Position numbers and translations under genes: made by a program
Shown: positions 36,508 through 49,270 of the stretch, piece by piece
Layout of the letters: the number at the start of each line of letters is the position of its first letter
Position numbering within the stretch: the first letter of the stretch is position 1
The notes under the pieces: generated by a model
Seen by the model: only the letters and a program-made list of their open reading frames with translations
Database searches by the model: none
Told to the model about the DNA's origin: nothing
Assembly (NCBI GenBank): GCA_030686995.1
Contig: CM060693.1
Location: 110,323,243 to 110,387,242, forward strand
DNA from: Artemisia argyi
Lineage: Eukaryota; Streptophyta; Magnoliopsida; Asterales; Asteraceae
Direction of reading: 5' to 3'
DNA: 64,000 nt

Positions 36508-37962
36508 TGATGAGGCGAAAAGTGTACCGCTTTTAAGGGGTCATTTAAGCCCGAATTCGAGATTATTTGATCAAATATTGCCCTAAATCGTTCCTTTTGT
36601 CATTTTAGGTACTTTTGAGGAGAAATCTGGAAAAGGAAGCATTTTGGACGTTTTTGGAGCATAAAAGTGAAGAAAACGGCAAAGTCTCAATTTCCTTGCT
36701 GGAACAGTACCTGACGACATCAAGCTTTTACACGTGACAGCATCAAGAGTTACAAAAGAGGTGGATATGGAACTTATAACGTGACGGCCCAGAGAGTTTT
36801 CAAGCATATTGGCCTGACGGCGTCACCAAGGCCGTCAGGGTCCAAATACACTTGACGGCCCAGAGTATTATTCTACATGACGATGTCAGAAGTGGATCTA
36901 GGCAATACGAATTTCATCATGGCGGCGAGTTGACGACGTCACAAGCTATAACGTGATGCCGTCAAGGTATAAAGTCTATATATAGTTTTCCGATTTTCAT
37001 TCATTAGTGTGGAACTTTGTGTGCAACTTTGAGGGAATAAACCCTAGACAAGTTTTAACAACTTTTCAAGTTTTTCAACCCCTTGATTCTTCCATGTTCA
37101 TTTGAAGATAAGTACTTATTCAAATCATTCAATATGTCTATGTGTTGTGTGATTATATCTTACGCTTGTCTTCTCTTTAACATGCTAGGCTAGATTTTTA
37201 TTGTGTTTGCTTAGATGTAGTGAAACCTAGATGTTGGTTGTTGGTTGATTGTTTGTTTATAATTGTTACGGATGATTGAATTCGATGTTAGGATTAAGAA
37301 AACTGGCAGACGTCCATTGGTAACTTGCTTGAACATCTTAAGAAACATGATCGGAGGTGTACTACGATTTCTGGTTTTATTTAATGCGTAACAGAATTCT
37401 AATGATCCCATGTTAGGAGCTTCTAACGGCTAGACATAGGAGTGAAGTAGGATCTTATAGAGTTAGGGAATATTGTACACGGCCCTACGACTAGTATTAA
37501 GGAATATGACCCGTCATCCATGCAATTGTAACAAGCTAATCAACCTGTAAAAAATATCTAGGGAGTATTGAAATCCATGTAAACACAACTTCTCTCATTA
37601 TTGTTTCCACCACATTAGTATAGTAGTTTTATTTTCATTTATTTTATTTTATTTTGATTGCATCTTTAGTTTATTTGGTTATTTGGCTAGCAACTAATTC
37701 CTCACACTCCTTCAAAACCCGAGATTTTACATGCTTTCTATAAAATATAAAAATACCAAAAGAATCATCCCTTACCTCTAGACCTAGTTTAGTAGGCTTT
37801 CTAATCCTAGCGACACTATTCCTGAGTTGAACGATCAATCCCCTGGTACTTGTCACTATACTATACTACAACAATCAGGTACACTGCCTGGTGGGGGTTG
37901 TAAGCTTCTCAAAATCCCTTGAGTGGCAAAACCTGTTGCGAGGGCGCAATTCCCACGTATCA
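36508..37962 (+). mobile_element. G2 3' LTR
   Basis: TGATGAGGCG...CACGTATCA, 1455 bp, direct repeat of 30118-31539 with TATATATA at 36977-36984. It retains the 33-bp tRNA-Asp-like segment at 37844-37875. Confidence 0.93.
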
Positions 37963-38416
37963 AAATCTAAATTCGTTTATTAATTATGCTAATAGATAAA
38001 CATTAATCGATTAGATTTAGGATATCGGATTTCCCAATAAGCACTGAAGGATGATAATCGAGTGGAAGAAAGACAAAACCACGAGCACGATAATCTTCAT
38101 AATTCGGGCAAATCTTTGACATAAACAACCACAAAACACGAGAAATGGAAGAGGTGGGTCGCCTCATGTCACACTTATTAGAAACTAGAAAAAAGATAGA
38201 AACACGGGTTGCCTTTTGAGAAGCGCTTGTTTATTATCGAGTGATTAGCCTAACTCGCCCCGAATTTAATTATTCATGGGGAAGCAAGTGGAAAAAAAAA
38301 TCTCCATCGGACTTTCATTCAAAATGTTTGGATAAGCATTGAAGTACATGAAAGTTCCACTCCGATGAAATGCCCACAGCTCTAAATAGTAGAAACTATA
38401 AGCGAATATGTCGGGG

Positions 38417-40350
38417 TCAAAAAATTGTATCCTCACTTCCGAAGGAGTGAAGAAGAGGAGAATTCACATCATATGTGAGAAAAAGAAGAAAGATCTTGAT
38501 AATAATTGTGAGGTAAAGATCATGACTATCTTCAAACGTAAATCTCACATTTTCCTTAATTTGTAAATCATCATTAAAGTTCTTTAAGTCATGGTCTAAA
38601 AATAACTCATGAGGGAGGATAGGGTCCTTATTAAGCAAAATCTCAAGATAGATTACGTCTCCTTCCAAGTTATGATGTGAGCGACTTCATCGGCGAACTC
38701 CTCATGATAAAGATCACTCTTATCAATGAGAAATGATTCATACGTAGGAAGAGAAAGATCAATATCAACACAAAATGCTTCATAATCCGGAAGAGAATAA
38801 TAGGAATGAAAAGTGGTAATGCCACTACTCTTCTCTTCGATACCAAAGAAAAAAAATTCATAATGGGGTAAAAAATCCTTGAGCTCGAGCTCCGGAGGAT
38901 TAGATGGCTTAATTTCCTTAATTTCTTCAACATTAATTTCCTTCAGAGGGAGACAAAGTGATGGGTCATCGATTAACATTTTCTAGAGTAAAATAGTCTC
39001 TCCCCCCTGATCAATTTCCGGTAAAATTGAATCAATCTTAAGACAAACATTGATCTCTTCCAAAACGAAGTCTCTTCCCTCAAACGACATGAGAGAAGAG
39101 GAAAAGTTGGGAATGATAGGTTCTGAAGATAGAGTGGGATTGCCACTCGGAGAATGGTTCGAAAATCCAAGACCAGCTTTAGCATACTTCTCACAAGAAA
39201 AATCTATCACATCGATCCGGTTTACCCACATAGCATTGTAATTAGAGGTGTATCGTGAAGTTTGATCGAGGTTAAAAGTTACAACTTCATTATTAACACG
39301 AAGTGTTAATTCTTCACCATAAACATCAATTAAAGCACGGCCCGTCCTCAAAAAGGATCTTCCAAGAATGAGGGGAACCCGAGGATCGGCATCAAACTCA
39401 ATGACTACAAAGTCGACCTGAAAATGAAACTTTCCTACTTTTACGAAGACATCTTAGGCGATACCGATCGGACGAGTAACTAAATGGTCCGCAAGCTTAA
39501 GAGTCATACGAGTAGGAGTGAGTTTGGGAAGAGAAAGTTTTTTCCATACGGATTGTGGCATGAGATTGATGCTTGCACCAAGATCATCGTAGGCAAAGCA
39601 TTCAACCATTCCCAGAAAATCACACGGGATGAGAAACTTTCCGTGGTATCCAAGTTTTTTGGGTGACTTTTTGAGGAGAACCGCCAAGCAATGTTAATTC
39701 AACGAGGTTTTAGCTCTTTCAAATAATTTTTCTTTATTACTCAGCATATTTTTCATTGTCGAAGTAAATTTTAAAAGAGCATCTGCGAAGCTGACATCGA
39801 AGTGTAAATCTTGAAATATTTGAAAGAACATTTCCATTTGATTATTAGCTTTTTCACAGAGCTTTTGATCGTTAAGTCTTGACAGTTTAGATTTAATCAT
39901 CGGAACTTGAGCGGAAGCATCTTTTAGCTCAGAAACTTGGACAACCGGAGGTTGGACGCTTTCAGTACTTCCCTTATTAGTAGGAGGCACCGTGTCCTTT
40001 GTCACCTCGGTTTCACATTCCACTACTTTAGGAAGAGAAGAAGAAGTAGTATGAATCGTGGGTCTATCATAAGAATCATCACTTCAGGTGGTGAAAGCTT
40101 TCAATTCACCTCTCGGGTTAGCAATGGTATTGCTTGGAAGAGTTCCCAATGTTGAGGATTGATTTATCTTCATAAAACTACTCATCGTGTCTTTAAGCTC
40201 ATTCGTTTGTTTGGACAACACAGTATCGATTTCTCTCTTAAGCTCGACCCTCATATTGTTGATTTAATTTTGCATAGCTCGCATACTAACATCATTCGTC
40301 TTCATGTAATTTGAAAAATCATGAGAAGGTTGAACTTGATGAGGGGGAGG
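38417..40350 (-). pseudogene. gag: G1 gag C-terminus and protease, RT-integrase deleted
   Basis: The minus strand reads a gag C-terminal part (PPPHQVQPSHDFSNYMKTND, LPSNTIANPRGELKAFTT), a protease with the motif DDLGASINLMP (39454-39687) and its second half (RVPLILGRSFLRTGRALIDV, 38983-39400). It then reaches PPELELKDFLPHYEF, which in related elements leads into RT, but here passes directly into a 3' tail (SLPDYEAFCVDI, EEFADEVAHI, GSEDTIF). The RT, RNase H and integrase block is therefore missing cleanly at about 38840. Stops lie near 40080, 39690, 39455 and 38980. The gag N-terminus is cut by LTR-C. Confidence 0.82.
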
Positions 40351-40355
40351 TTGAT

Positions 40356-43300
40356 TGATGCGTGGAATTGCACCCTCACAAAAGGTTTTACCTCTCAAGG
40401 GATCTTGATAAGCTTGCAATCCCCACCAGACAGTGTACCTGTTCGTTGTAGTATAGTATAGTGACAAGTACCGGGGGATTGATCGTTCAACTCAGGAATA
40501 GTGTTTGCTAGGATTAAAAAGTATACTAAACTAGGTCTAAAGGTGAGGGATGATTCTTTTTGTATTTTAATATTTTTATGAAAGCAAGTAAAATCTCGGG
40601 TTTTGAAGAAGTGGGCGGAATTAGTTGCTAGTCAACTAACCCAACTTCCTAGTAAATTCGAATATAGTACATTCAGTTACAATTTCAGGTAAACTCAAAT
40701 GGGTTGCCTTCTCCAATAGATCTATTTACTAAATTCGCGTTTGACTCCTCCTAAACCAACCAGTCAACCGTGTGTAGTTGATAGGCCCACCTAGGAGAAA
40801 GTGCAAGTTATTATTGACCGTAGAAATATAGGGAAATCCCCGGGTCGTTAAGTCCCAACGAGATTGAAATTGTATTTTGAACGTTTAAGGGAATGAGTGG
40901 TACTGAGGACAGTAACAAAAATGATTTGAGGAACGATTATACTACTGATTGCTTGGTATTTGGATAATATTAAATGATATAAACAATAACAGAGATACAC
41001 ACAAAAGCACAAATTAGAAAATCAGATAACAGATAGAGAAAAGTGGTTTTATCAAATTACAAATTATAGGGGGTATAATTGAAACTTTTTAAAACATAAA
41101 ATTAAAAGAAAATTTAAAGTGAAAATGAAATTATAAAATTGATTATTTTAATATTTAAATATTACTTAATTAATTAAACTAATTAAAATCTAATTTAAAA
41201 CTTAATTAAAATTATCTAAAAATGACAAGGATTACAAATTAAACTAAAAATTAGCAAAAATATTTTCCAAACCTTAAAAGATCTTGAAGAAAGTATAAAA
41301 AAATGAAAATAAATATTTTTGTCTTTTTATGAGTTTTCTATTAATTAAAAACTATTTATCTTAATTAAACTAATTAAACTATTTTAAATTACTATTAATA
41401 CTAAACTAACTTAGAAAATTATGGAAAAATTTATAAAACTATTTAACCATCACAGGAATCCTACAAAATTATAGAAACTTCTAAAAATTATATTTTAGGC
41501 TATTTCACTATTAATTACCTATTAATTATTTTAAATCTAATTTAATTAAATTAAATAAGAAAATTGGAAAATGGACAGTGAAAATTATGAAACTATTTTT
41601 TAAAAGTCTTAACTACTTTATAAAGCTTAGGAAAACTATAAAATTCTACTATTGTTAATTAAAATTAAAGAAAACTATTTAATTACTAATATTACCTATT
41701 TAATTATTTAAACTACTTTTAATTCTAATAAATTGTAAACTGCTTAGGAAAAATCTAAGAAAATTATTTTAACTACTTAAGGGTAATAGGAAATTAAGAA
41801 AATTATAAAAATGGACAAGTGCTTATTATTAAGCTGAAATGAAAATTAAATAGATAATTTCTATTAAATAGAAGCTATCACTATAATTAAGTTTGGCTTT
41901 TTCTGGTTTTTCTTTTATAAAACTATTAAAATACTTAAATTAAGAAACTTTTATAAAGAAAACTACTTTGGAAACTTAAAATAAGCACTGAGAGTGCTTA
42001 TTACCCTTGACAGTTGACTAAGTTTGACCACACAAAGAAATAAGCTAGAATGGAGTTATGTGGGGTCCACAAGGTATATTCTGGTTCCTCTGAGTTAGTT
42101 AGACTTGAATAAGCTATACTTGATGAGATAAGCTCATGGAATAAGCTAAAAAGCTATAATAAGCAACTGCTTATTGAACTGCTTAGCCAAACAGGCTAAA
42201 AGGGGCAACTTGCAACCCTTGTGGGGTCCACTGGGGTGAAGCAAGGTCCAAAATCAAGGTTGACTTAATAAGCTATACTGGAAAGCTTCACAATAAGTCA
42301 ATAAGCTAGGCCTGGGGTCCACTTTTAAAATTGGTATGAGCTTGTAAATTTGGGTGGTTGCACTGACCACTCAGTATGGAACCTGAGGTCAGGTCACAAG
42401 TTGGATTCAAATAAGCTATCTCCAATAAGCTAATGGTCCAACTAAGGCTAGGTAATGAAACTAGAGCGGATAAGCTCTCAATAAGCCAAAGGGCTAGGGG
42501 AGGGGTCTACTGAGGAGCTTTGCACAAGCTTGTGAAAAAGCTATTCAACACTGACTAATCAGTGTATTTAATGGCAATGACCAATCAAGAAGCTATGAGC
42601 AGCCCTAGTAATTAAGCTAGAGGTGATGAAATAAGCCAAGAACCTTAAAGTAGAGCTTATGGGATTTCCAATAAGCTAAGAATCTCAGGGTGGGGCCCAC
42701 TAGTGAATCAGCTATGGTCTTTGGATTATTGGTGATTGAAACTGAGTACTCACTGTACAAATCCAAATAAGACAAATTACAAAGGCTAAATAAGCTATCC
42801 TAATAAGCACTGAGATCCGATTTTCTTTCTAATCTTAAAGGATAAGCTAATAAGATTTCTAAAAAGCTAAAGTACAGATCCTAGGGTTTTGTTTTGAGTT
42901 CTGGAGGGGGGTTGGAAATTTGACCAAAAACCAAAAGGTGCCCTGGTGCAAACCTTCTCTTGACCCTGCAGGTGTGTTCAAGGGGCAAAAAGGTCACCCT
43001 AGAAAATTCACAAAAATATGAAAAGTATGGAAATCACAAGTTAAGCTGGTATTTTAAAACCTCAATAAGTTTCAAATCCTAGATCCCAATACAAAAATCA
43101 TGAAAATTCATGCTATTTTTGAGAAAAACTAAGATTGCACTTTTGACTTTTTGAGAAAAACTAGAATTTTGACTTATGTGAACTTTGATCTCAATTTCTT
43201 GACTGATATTGATTATTTAAGTTATATTGAGACTCAATTATGCTAAATCAACTACTTATGAAGTGACTTGATGAGGTATGGACCTAAATCTCTTGACAGA

Positions 43301-45408
43301 CAACAATTTATATAGGATCAAAAGCTATTTTGACTTTCTAATGAGCAAGCACAAGTTTATATGGTTTTTCTGACCAAATATGAACCTAAGTGACATAAAG
43401 CAAGCAAAACCAACAACTCAAACAACTTCTAACACAGATAAACAACCTGATCCAAACACACCTTAAAATTGATGTATTGTTGATTTTCAAAGCAAAACAA
43501 GGTTTTAATCCATGAAACTGATTTCAAGGGTTCTAATTTGATGAAATGACCTTAAAGGAACCTAAAAACATAGATAATAACAACAATTACCATAGCACAC
43601 AATTTATGATATATTGACTGTGAATTTTAGACTATTAAACAATATTGGAAACTAATTAACAATCTACTTATATTAAGCAATATAACCACTGACTAACACT
43701 AAATAAGCATAAAAAAGATCAAAGATAAGCAGTGTTAAGCAGTTATACAGTGGAATACCAAGATTGGTGAGATTGCTTACAAATGGCTTCAAGGTGTTCA
43801 ACTGAGATCCAAGGACCAATAACAACTCCTATAGCTTACCAATAAGCACTAAACCAAGATCCATCCATTATTCAATCTACTCCAGTGCATCATCTTCATA
43901 TCAACTGCTTTTTTATTTTTCTAGTATTTATTTGTATTTTTGGTATTTTTGAGCTAATAATCATACACTGGAGTTTAAGGTTTCTAATGGCTTTCAATAA
44001 GCTATAAAGGAGCTTAAATGAGCTATTCAGTCCCTAACAATGGCTACAAATGCAAATAAGTAAATATGATATATTTGATTCAAAAATGCAAACACTGAAT
44101 TAATAAAGATGGAACTGAAACTGAAACTAAAAGTCACTTTAATTAACACTGAATTAACTTAAACAAGAGTTTACAAGCTTTGAAATACACTGGAATTAGA
44201 AAACTAATACATTCGACATTCATTAACTAAAAATTATTCTAGATGGTAATCTCTTCTGCTTCTCTTCCTTTTATAGGCTCACTTTAGGGATCCTTGTAAG
44301 TCTCTGAGCATATCCCACTTGAATCTTGACCTTCCAATCTCTGAATTGATCTTAGCCGTTTAAATTGAATTTGGCGCCAAAAGTCTCCACATTTACTTGG
44401 GGCCAAAGCTGTGCAATTAAAGATTTTTGGGAGCTTGTGGAAGTGTCAGGGGACAAATGAGATAGTTTGGAGGCCAAGTTGAGGCTATATGATGAAAACA
44501 GAGGAGGTGGTATGGTTTGGAAGGAAAATTTGTGGCAAATGCATTTAATGTGATGTGGTTTGGTTGTGAGGTGGAAAGGTGGTGAGGGGGAAGTAGGGGA
44601 TGAGCTGGAGAGTGAGGTGGAGGTGGAAAACCACCTGGTTTTCGGGTTTGAGGTTGGGGAGGAGAGGGATGAACAGTGGTGGGTGGTTTGGCGGTATTGG
44701 TGAGGTCAAACGGGGTTTGACCCGTTCTAAATAATAAAAGGGGGTGTGGGCCGAGGGTTGTTTGGGCCAAGAAAAGTGTGGGTGGGCTGGATTGTGTTTG
44801 GATTAGATTTGGTTTTGGGTTTTTTATAATAAAAAGGGTCCGGTGGGTATTATAACTAAACAAGGACCAATTTTGTAATTTTGACAAAATTGAGGGCTGA
44901 TTTTGCAATTTTCCCAAAGTAGATATAAGGATCAATTATGCCATTTATGAATAACCCAAGGACCAAAGATGTGATTTTTCCATTTAAAATACCCAGGGAC
45001 CTTTTCTGCCAATTCCTCAAACTCTAGGGACCTTTTCTGTAATTTTGGATTTTTAAGGGACTATATTTGACATTTTTTGAAACTTGAGGGACTAAAGTTG
45101 TCATTTTGCAATTTTTAACTTTAAAGGACTAATCTTGACAACTTATGAATCCCTAAGGACCTTTGATGATATTTTTCATGTTTTGATTTACCAGGGACTA
45201 GTTTTGACAACTTTTGAAACTTGAGGAACTGAAACTGCCAATTATGCAAACTTTGTACGTTTTTTTATTTGTTTTTGATTATTTTGCATTTGAAACATAT
45301 AAAACATACTTCTAAGATATTTTAAGTATTTTGATGCTTATTTGAGTATTTTTGGATGTTTTGGCAGTTCAGATTGGTATAAAATGATGAGTATTTAGAC
45401 ACTCATCA
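40356..45408 (-). mobile_element. LTR-C: long gypsy LTR, about 5.05 kb
   Basis: Starts TGATGCGTGG and ends with a terminal hairpin (arms TGATGAGT and ACTCATCA) at 45385-45408. The first 285 bp match the U5 of G2/LTR-D including the tRNA-Asp-like segment (40443-40472); the rest is related to LTR-A/B/D: AATAAGCT-saturated AT-rich DNA, a minus-strand TATA box (TATAAAA, 44269-44275) and an array of AGGGACTA-type repeats at 44861-45250. Neither flank has a PBS, polypurine tract or target duplication, so both sides were rearranged. Open frames such as 44417-44935 minus are chance translations of LTR DNA. Confidence 0.75.
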
Positions 45409-47856
45409 GCGTTCATTCGCAAAACAAGTGATTAATGGTTCATGATAGGAGGGACTTTTAGCAAGGGTGTTAACTTAGGCAATATTAAATATGGATAGCA
45501 TACTTAAAAATACTTTTGTTCGGATTTATCGCATGTATCTCCACACGGGGTTTTGAAAACAATTTAAAAGGCGGGACTATGAACTCAACTTAGTAGTGTA
45601 GAAATCAAAATAGTGATCAACTGGTATAAGTGAATAGCTCCCGGCTTGCGACCTAAATTAATGTGATAAATTTATATTTTTATTGGCCTTTAGTTTGGAT
45701 GAGAAAGGATGAGAGTGGAAATCTTCAAGTGTGATAGTGTCGGATTTGTTTGTGAAATGCTTAAAATTCAAAATTAATGTATTGTTATTTTTTGAAAATG
45801 TTATCGATGTAGAGTTTTAATAGTATGTTATTGTTATTTGATATATGTTGTGATATAAAAAGTAAAAATATTTACTTTAAATACTTTTATGTTATTATAA
45901 GTTTATTTGTATTATTTATTTTTAAAAGTTATTATTTGTTATAAAATGATGTGTTATACTTTTATAAAAATGTACATGAAAACTAGATAGTTATAAGTTT
46001 TTCAAAAGTTATAGTATAGTTACAAAATTTACCTTTAACTTTATAAAAGTTATACTTTTAACTTTATAAAAGTTACACTTTTAACCTTTAAGTTATAATA
46101 TTTGCACTTTTAGTCCAAAAATCTCATTTTTACACTTTTTACCATATGTTTAACATTTTGACAGTTTCTACCCATATGTTTTATTCAAAATTTATATTTT
46201 TAGTTTCGATCCTCTTCTTTTCTCATTTTAACGATTTACACGCCTAAGTTTTACTTCACGAAATATTTTTAGTTCGAAAATATATTTAGAAATTCAGTTG
46301 GGCCAGTTAGCCCAACAAGAGCCCAAAACTATTTTTAAGAAAATATAGGAGTGCTCGATCGAGCTTAGGATTTAGGTCGTAATATGTAGTGTTTAAGCTT
46401 ATTAATCTTGCATGTTTAGCCAACTTGTTTTATCTATGCATAAAGAATCGAGTTGTAAGAAAAAATATATATAGTGTATGTATAAATTAAAAGATAACGA
46501 TGTATTCCTAAGGCGACTTAGTGATTTTCAAGGTGGTAATGTTTATATGTTTTAATGTCAATTAGATGTTTTTAAGTTATGGTATGCATGAAATGGAATG
46601 TATATGCTTCGAATAGGAAATAAAAAGGGATGTGAAGACTTACTACACCATCTTGGTGGTGAAGGGACACGAAAAGTGGTGGTACGAACGAAAAGAAAAT
46701 GAGAACATGAGCTAAATCCTTTAACCCTTCTCGAACTAAAAACCCACGATCCAAAACAAACCCAAAAGGACTTAAAATACTTGAAGTGACCCAAAATCTT
46801 TGCTTGATACTCCTTGTGGCTCTACAGTGGAACAAAAGAAAAGGAAAAGTGAAGTGTATTTGATATGTGTTGGTAAGTTTTTAGTGTGTGAGAAAATGTG
46901 AGTTACTAAGGGTTTATATAGGCGAATGAAGGCATGGCTTTGGGATTAATTTAATCACCTTGCATGGTTTCTAGGTGTGTGAAAAGATGGAATATGTGAG
47001 GTCTTAGTCGAGTGAAAAATGGTGGTCAAAGGGACATGGATTTGTCAAGTCGAATGGAGGGTGGTGGTGGAAGCTTTGATGGTTGTTTGAATGGTTTATG
47101 TAGTATACGATGGGACAAATGGGGAAGGAAGGCATGTGCTCTTTGTACTAGTCGAATATTATAAGAAAAAAGAAGGTAAAGGGTGTGGTGTGTCGGGGTT
47201 AAAGGAGCATATAATCCTTTTGTTAAACATGGTTTCAAAAATGAGGAGTGGGATTAATATTAGTTTATGGTGTAGGCTAGGTTTAGGAGGGGACTTGCCA
47301 TGGTGTTGAGTGGTCTCGCACGCAAGAAAGGAAAAGAAGAAAAAGGTATGTCGAGTGTGTCTTGTGTTTGTGTGTCGAGTAGTACAAGAAAGAAAGAAGA
47401 TAAATGTAAAGAAATGAAATGTATATGTATATTAGTAAATGTTAGTTTAGGATTAGATTTGATGTTGGGCTTTGTGAGTTTTGGCCTAATGAAGAAAAGA
47501 GAAAAGAAAGAACAAAGTTGGGCTTAGTGGTGTTGTGGTGTTCGGCCCAAAAGAAAGAAGGAAAAAAAAATGAATTATGGCCCAATAAAATGCATTTGAT
47601 ATTTGGTCCAATAAAGTCCAATTGATTAGTGAAGTGTAATTTGTTTCGGAGTTTTACTTTTAATGTTGGCACGCAAGTGAGCTATTCGAGTCACATCTCT
47701 TGTTCGATCAAAGAGTGACTGGTGTTTGTGTTGCATGATATGTGTTGTATTATATAAAAAAATAAATTAACTCGCAAAATGGATTAACTAACTTTCAATT
47801 AAAATTACTTGGTGTTTAGCACTAATAAATGACATGTGAAATTACAAGGTATTACA
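45409..47856 (-). mobile_element. S2: fragment of a second long LTR related to S1
   Basis: Contains a stretch (about 45520-45610, with CATGTATCTCC and AACAATTTAAAAG) similar to S1 near 3280-3330, and a minus-strand TATA box (CTATATAAAC, about 46913-46922). It seems to end with TTACA at 47856, where recognisable copia gag begins. The left end is missing, replaced by LTR-C. No coding potential is supported. Confidence 0.5.
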
Positions 47857-47949
47857 AAGCCCAACTGTGCAATCTGCTTGTTGCGAGTGTTTGATGAAAT
47901 CCTTTGGTTGTTGTTGGTAGGTGAAGAGTAACATATGTTGAATGCCTTA

Positions 47950-48860
47950 GTCAAGTAAGCAAAACTTACATCATGGCAACATTAGCCTTTGATTGATCTT
48001 CAGTGTTATTAGGTACTTGGAATTGAGGGAGTTAATGTTCTTGTGGGATTACTTGTTGTTGCATGTAGTTGTGACTGGATGATGATGGTTGTTGTGGTGT
48101 GTACATTGGAGATGATATGTTAGCAACTAGTGCAATGGATCTTGAGTCTTGTCAAGTTGTTCAGCTCATATCTCATTTCCTTCTACTTAGTTTTATTTCA
48201 AGAAATTATATAGCTGATCATAGTTAACTTGATGCAAGTCCTTTGTTTGATGAACGATGGTGACATATATTGCACATTCTTTTTGTAAGCTATTCAGGAA
48301 CTTGATGTTGTTAGCGATGCTCTTCTAAGTCAAATTGTCTCTTGCTAAGTCATTCATTATCTTACAAACCCGGTGATAGTATGATTCAATTGACTCTCCA
48401 GGAATATATGTGAATTTGTCTAGTTGATTTAACAACTTTGTCTCTATTTCCTATTTCCCCATGTTAGTTTCATACATCAACCTTTTAACTCTTTTCCATA
48501 TTACATGTACATTCTCACAACTATCCATAATTGAAAAAATCTCAAGTGGTAATCCAAGTAGAACTAAGTGCATTGCAAGATCATTAGTTTCAATCTGATT
48601 CTTGTCATCTGTTGTCAATTCTTCCTCTGTCTGTTCTCTGTAGAAAGGAACTACTGGGGTGTTGCATTTGGATAACCAGGGTCTCTGACTTGTCATTGTT
48701 GAAAGAGTCCATCCAAAAATGATTTCAAGAGAAGCTTTCCTTTTGGTTTACTCATAAGATAGTAAATCATACGACTTGGCTACTGGACATATCCACCTTT
48801 GGATAACATGGTAGAACGGTTTTCAGAACCAACTGCATATATGTCTTGCTGAGTCGCCAT
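47950..48860 (-). pseudogene. gag: K3 gag (UBN2-type), broken
   Basis: Starts MATQQDIYAVGSENRSTM at 48860 and continues through KGGYVQ, a stop, MSKPKGKLL, and then NQIETNDLAMHLVLLGLPLE and SCENVHVIWKRVKRLM (48451-48696), which are the hallmark motifs of copia gag in this family (usual form QIEADDQAIQTILLGLP, from memory). Downstream, FTYIPGESIESYYHR, NNIKFLNSLQ and TIVHQTKDLHQVNYDQLY remain readable to about 48150. At least six stops or shifts. Confidence 0.82.
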
Positions 48861-48879
48861 AGTAGAATTGAAAATTTCA

Positions 48880-49270
48880 AAGTTCTCGAAAGGGTCGTAG
48901 TTCTCGTAACAAGTACATTTCTTGTAAGGTATAAAGTTCTCGAAAAGTCCAAAGTTCTCGATAGTTCAGGGTTCTCGAATGTTCAAAGTTCTCGTAAAGG
49001 CCAAAAGTTTTCAAAATCGACTTTTGCTAGACTTTAAGTTACTTGCCTAAAAAAACTCCAAAAATTTCTCGAAAAATCCCAAAAGTTCTCGAAATTGACC
49101 ATTTTCTCGATGCTACGTGTTACATTTAGTGGAATCTCAACTATAACTGAAAGTTCTTAAAAGCCACGTAAGATTCCTAGAATTTTTTTTCTCGAAATAC
49201 CTAAATTACTCGAAAATCAAACTTACTCGAATTATCTATTTTTCTCGAAAAAGAAATCTCGAAGCCACGT
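48880..49270. repeat. TTCTCGAA repeat array in K3 leader
   Basis: Seven exact TTCTCGAA (48883, 48937, 48972, 49066, 49086, 49189, 49252) and about eight one-base variants (such as TTCTCGTA, ACTCGAAA) occur within 390 bp. TTCnnGAA is the paired half-site of plant heat-shock elements. It lies between gag and the PBS, so it is in the transcribed leader. Confidence 0.7.

Larger units (their letters stand above)
30118..37962 (+). mobile_element. G2: complete-ended plus-strand Ty3/gypsy element lacking RT
   Basis: LTRs at 30118-31539 and 36508-37962, a PBS at 31546-31564, a polypurine tract before the right LTR and the duplication AAATC at 30113-30117 and 37963-37967 define a 7,845-bp insertion in G1. 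The interior holds gag-protease, a short integrase C-terminal relic and 2.5 kb of untranslated DNA. There is no RT, RNase H or integrase core, so it is a non-autonomous derivative that still has all cis signals. The LTRs show about six differences in the first 130 bases by eye. Confidence 0.94.
28408..40355 (-). mobile_element. G1: minus-strand Ty3/gypsy element interior, split by G2
   Basis: After removing G2 (30118-37962), the minus strand reads gag-protease remnant (40350 to 38417), a GGGTTGCC motif (38206-38213), the palindrome AACATTG/CAATGTT with a purine tract (30047-30090), untranslated sequence, a polypurine tract next to 28407, and LTR-B. This is the gypsy order with RT, RNase H and integrase missing. 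The gag N-terminus and PBS are missing too: the gag frame runs straight into LTR-C at 40356, so the 5' end was lost by recombination. Confidence 0.72.

Noticed and set aside
44417..44935. 172-residue proline-rich open frame on the minus strand
   Set aside because: It lies in LTR-C, spans the repeat array and has no recognisable domain; a chance frame.
40356..45408. LTR-C as the 5' LTR of G1
   Set aside because: No PBS lies beside it, and its body differs in length, edge and tip sequence from LTR-B, the 3' LTR of G1.
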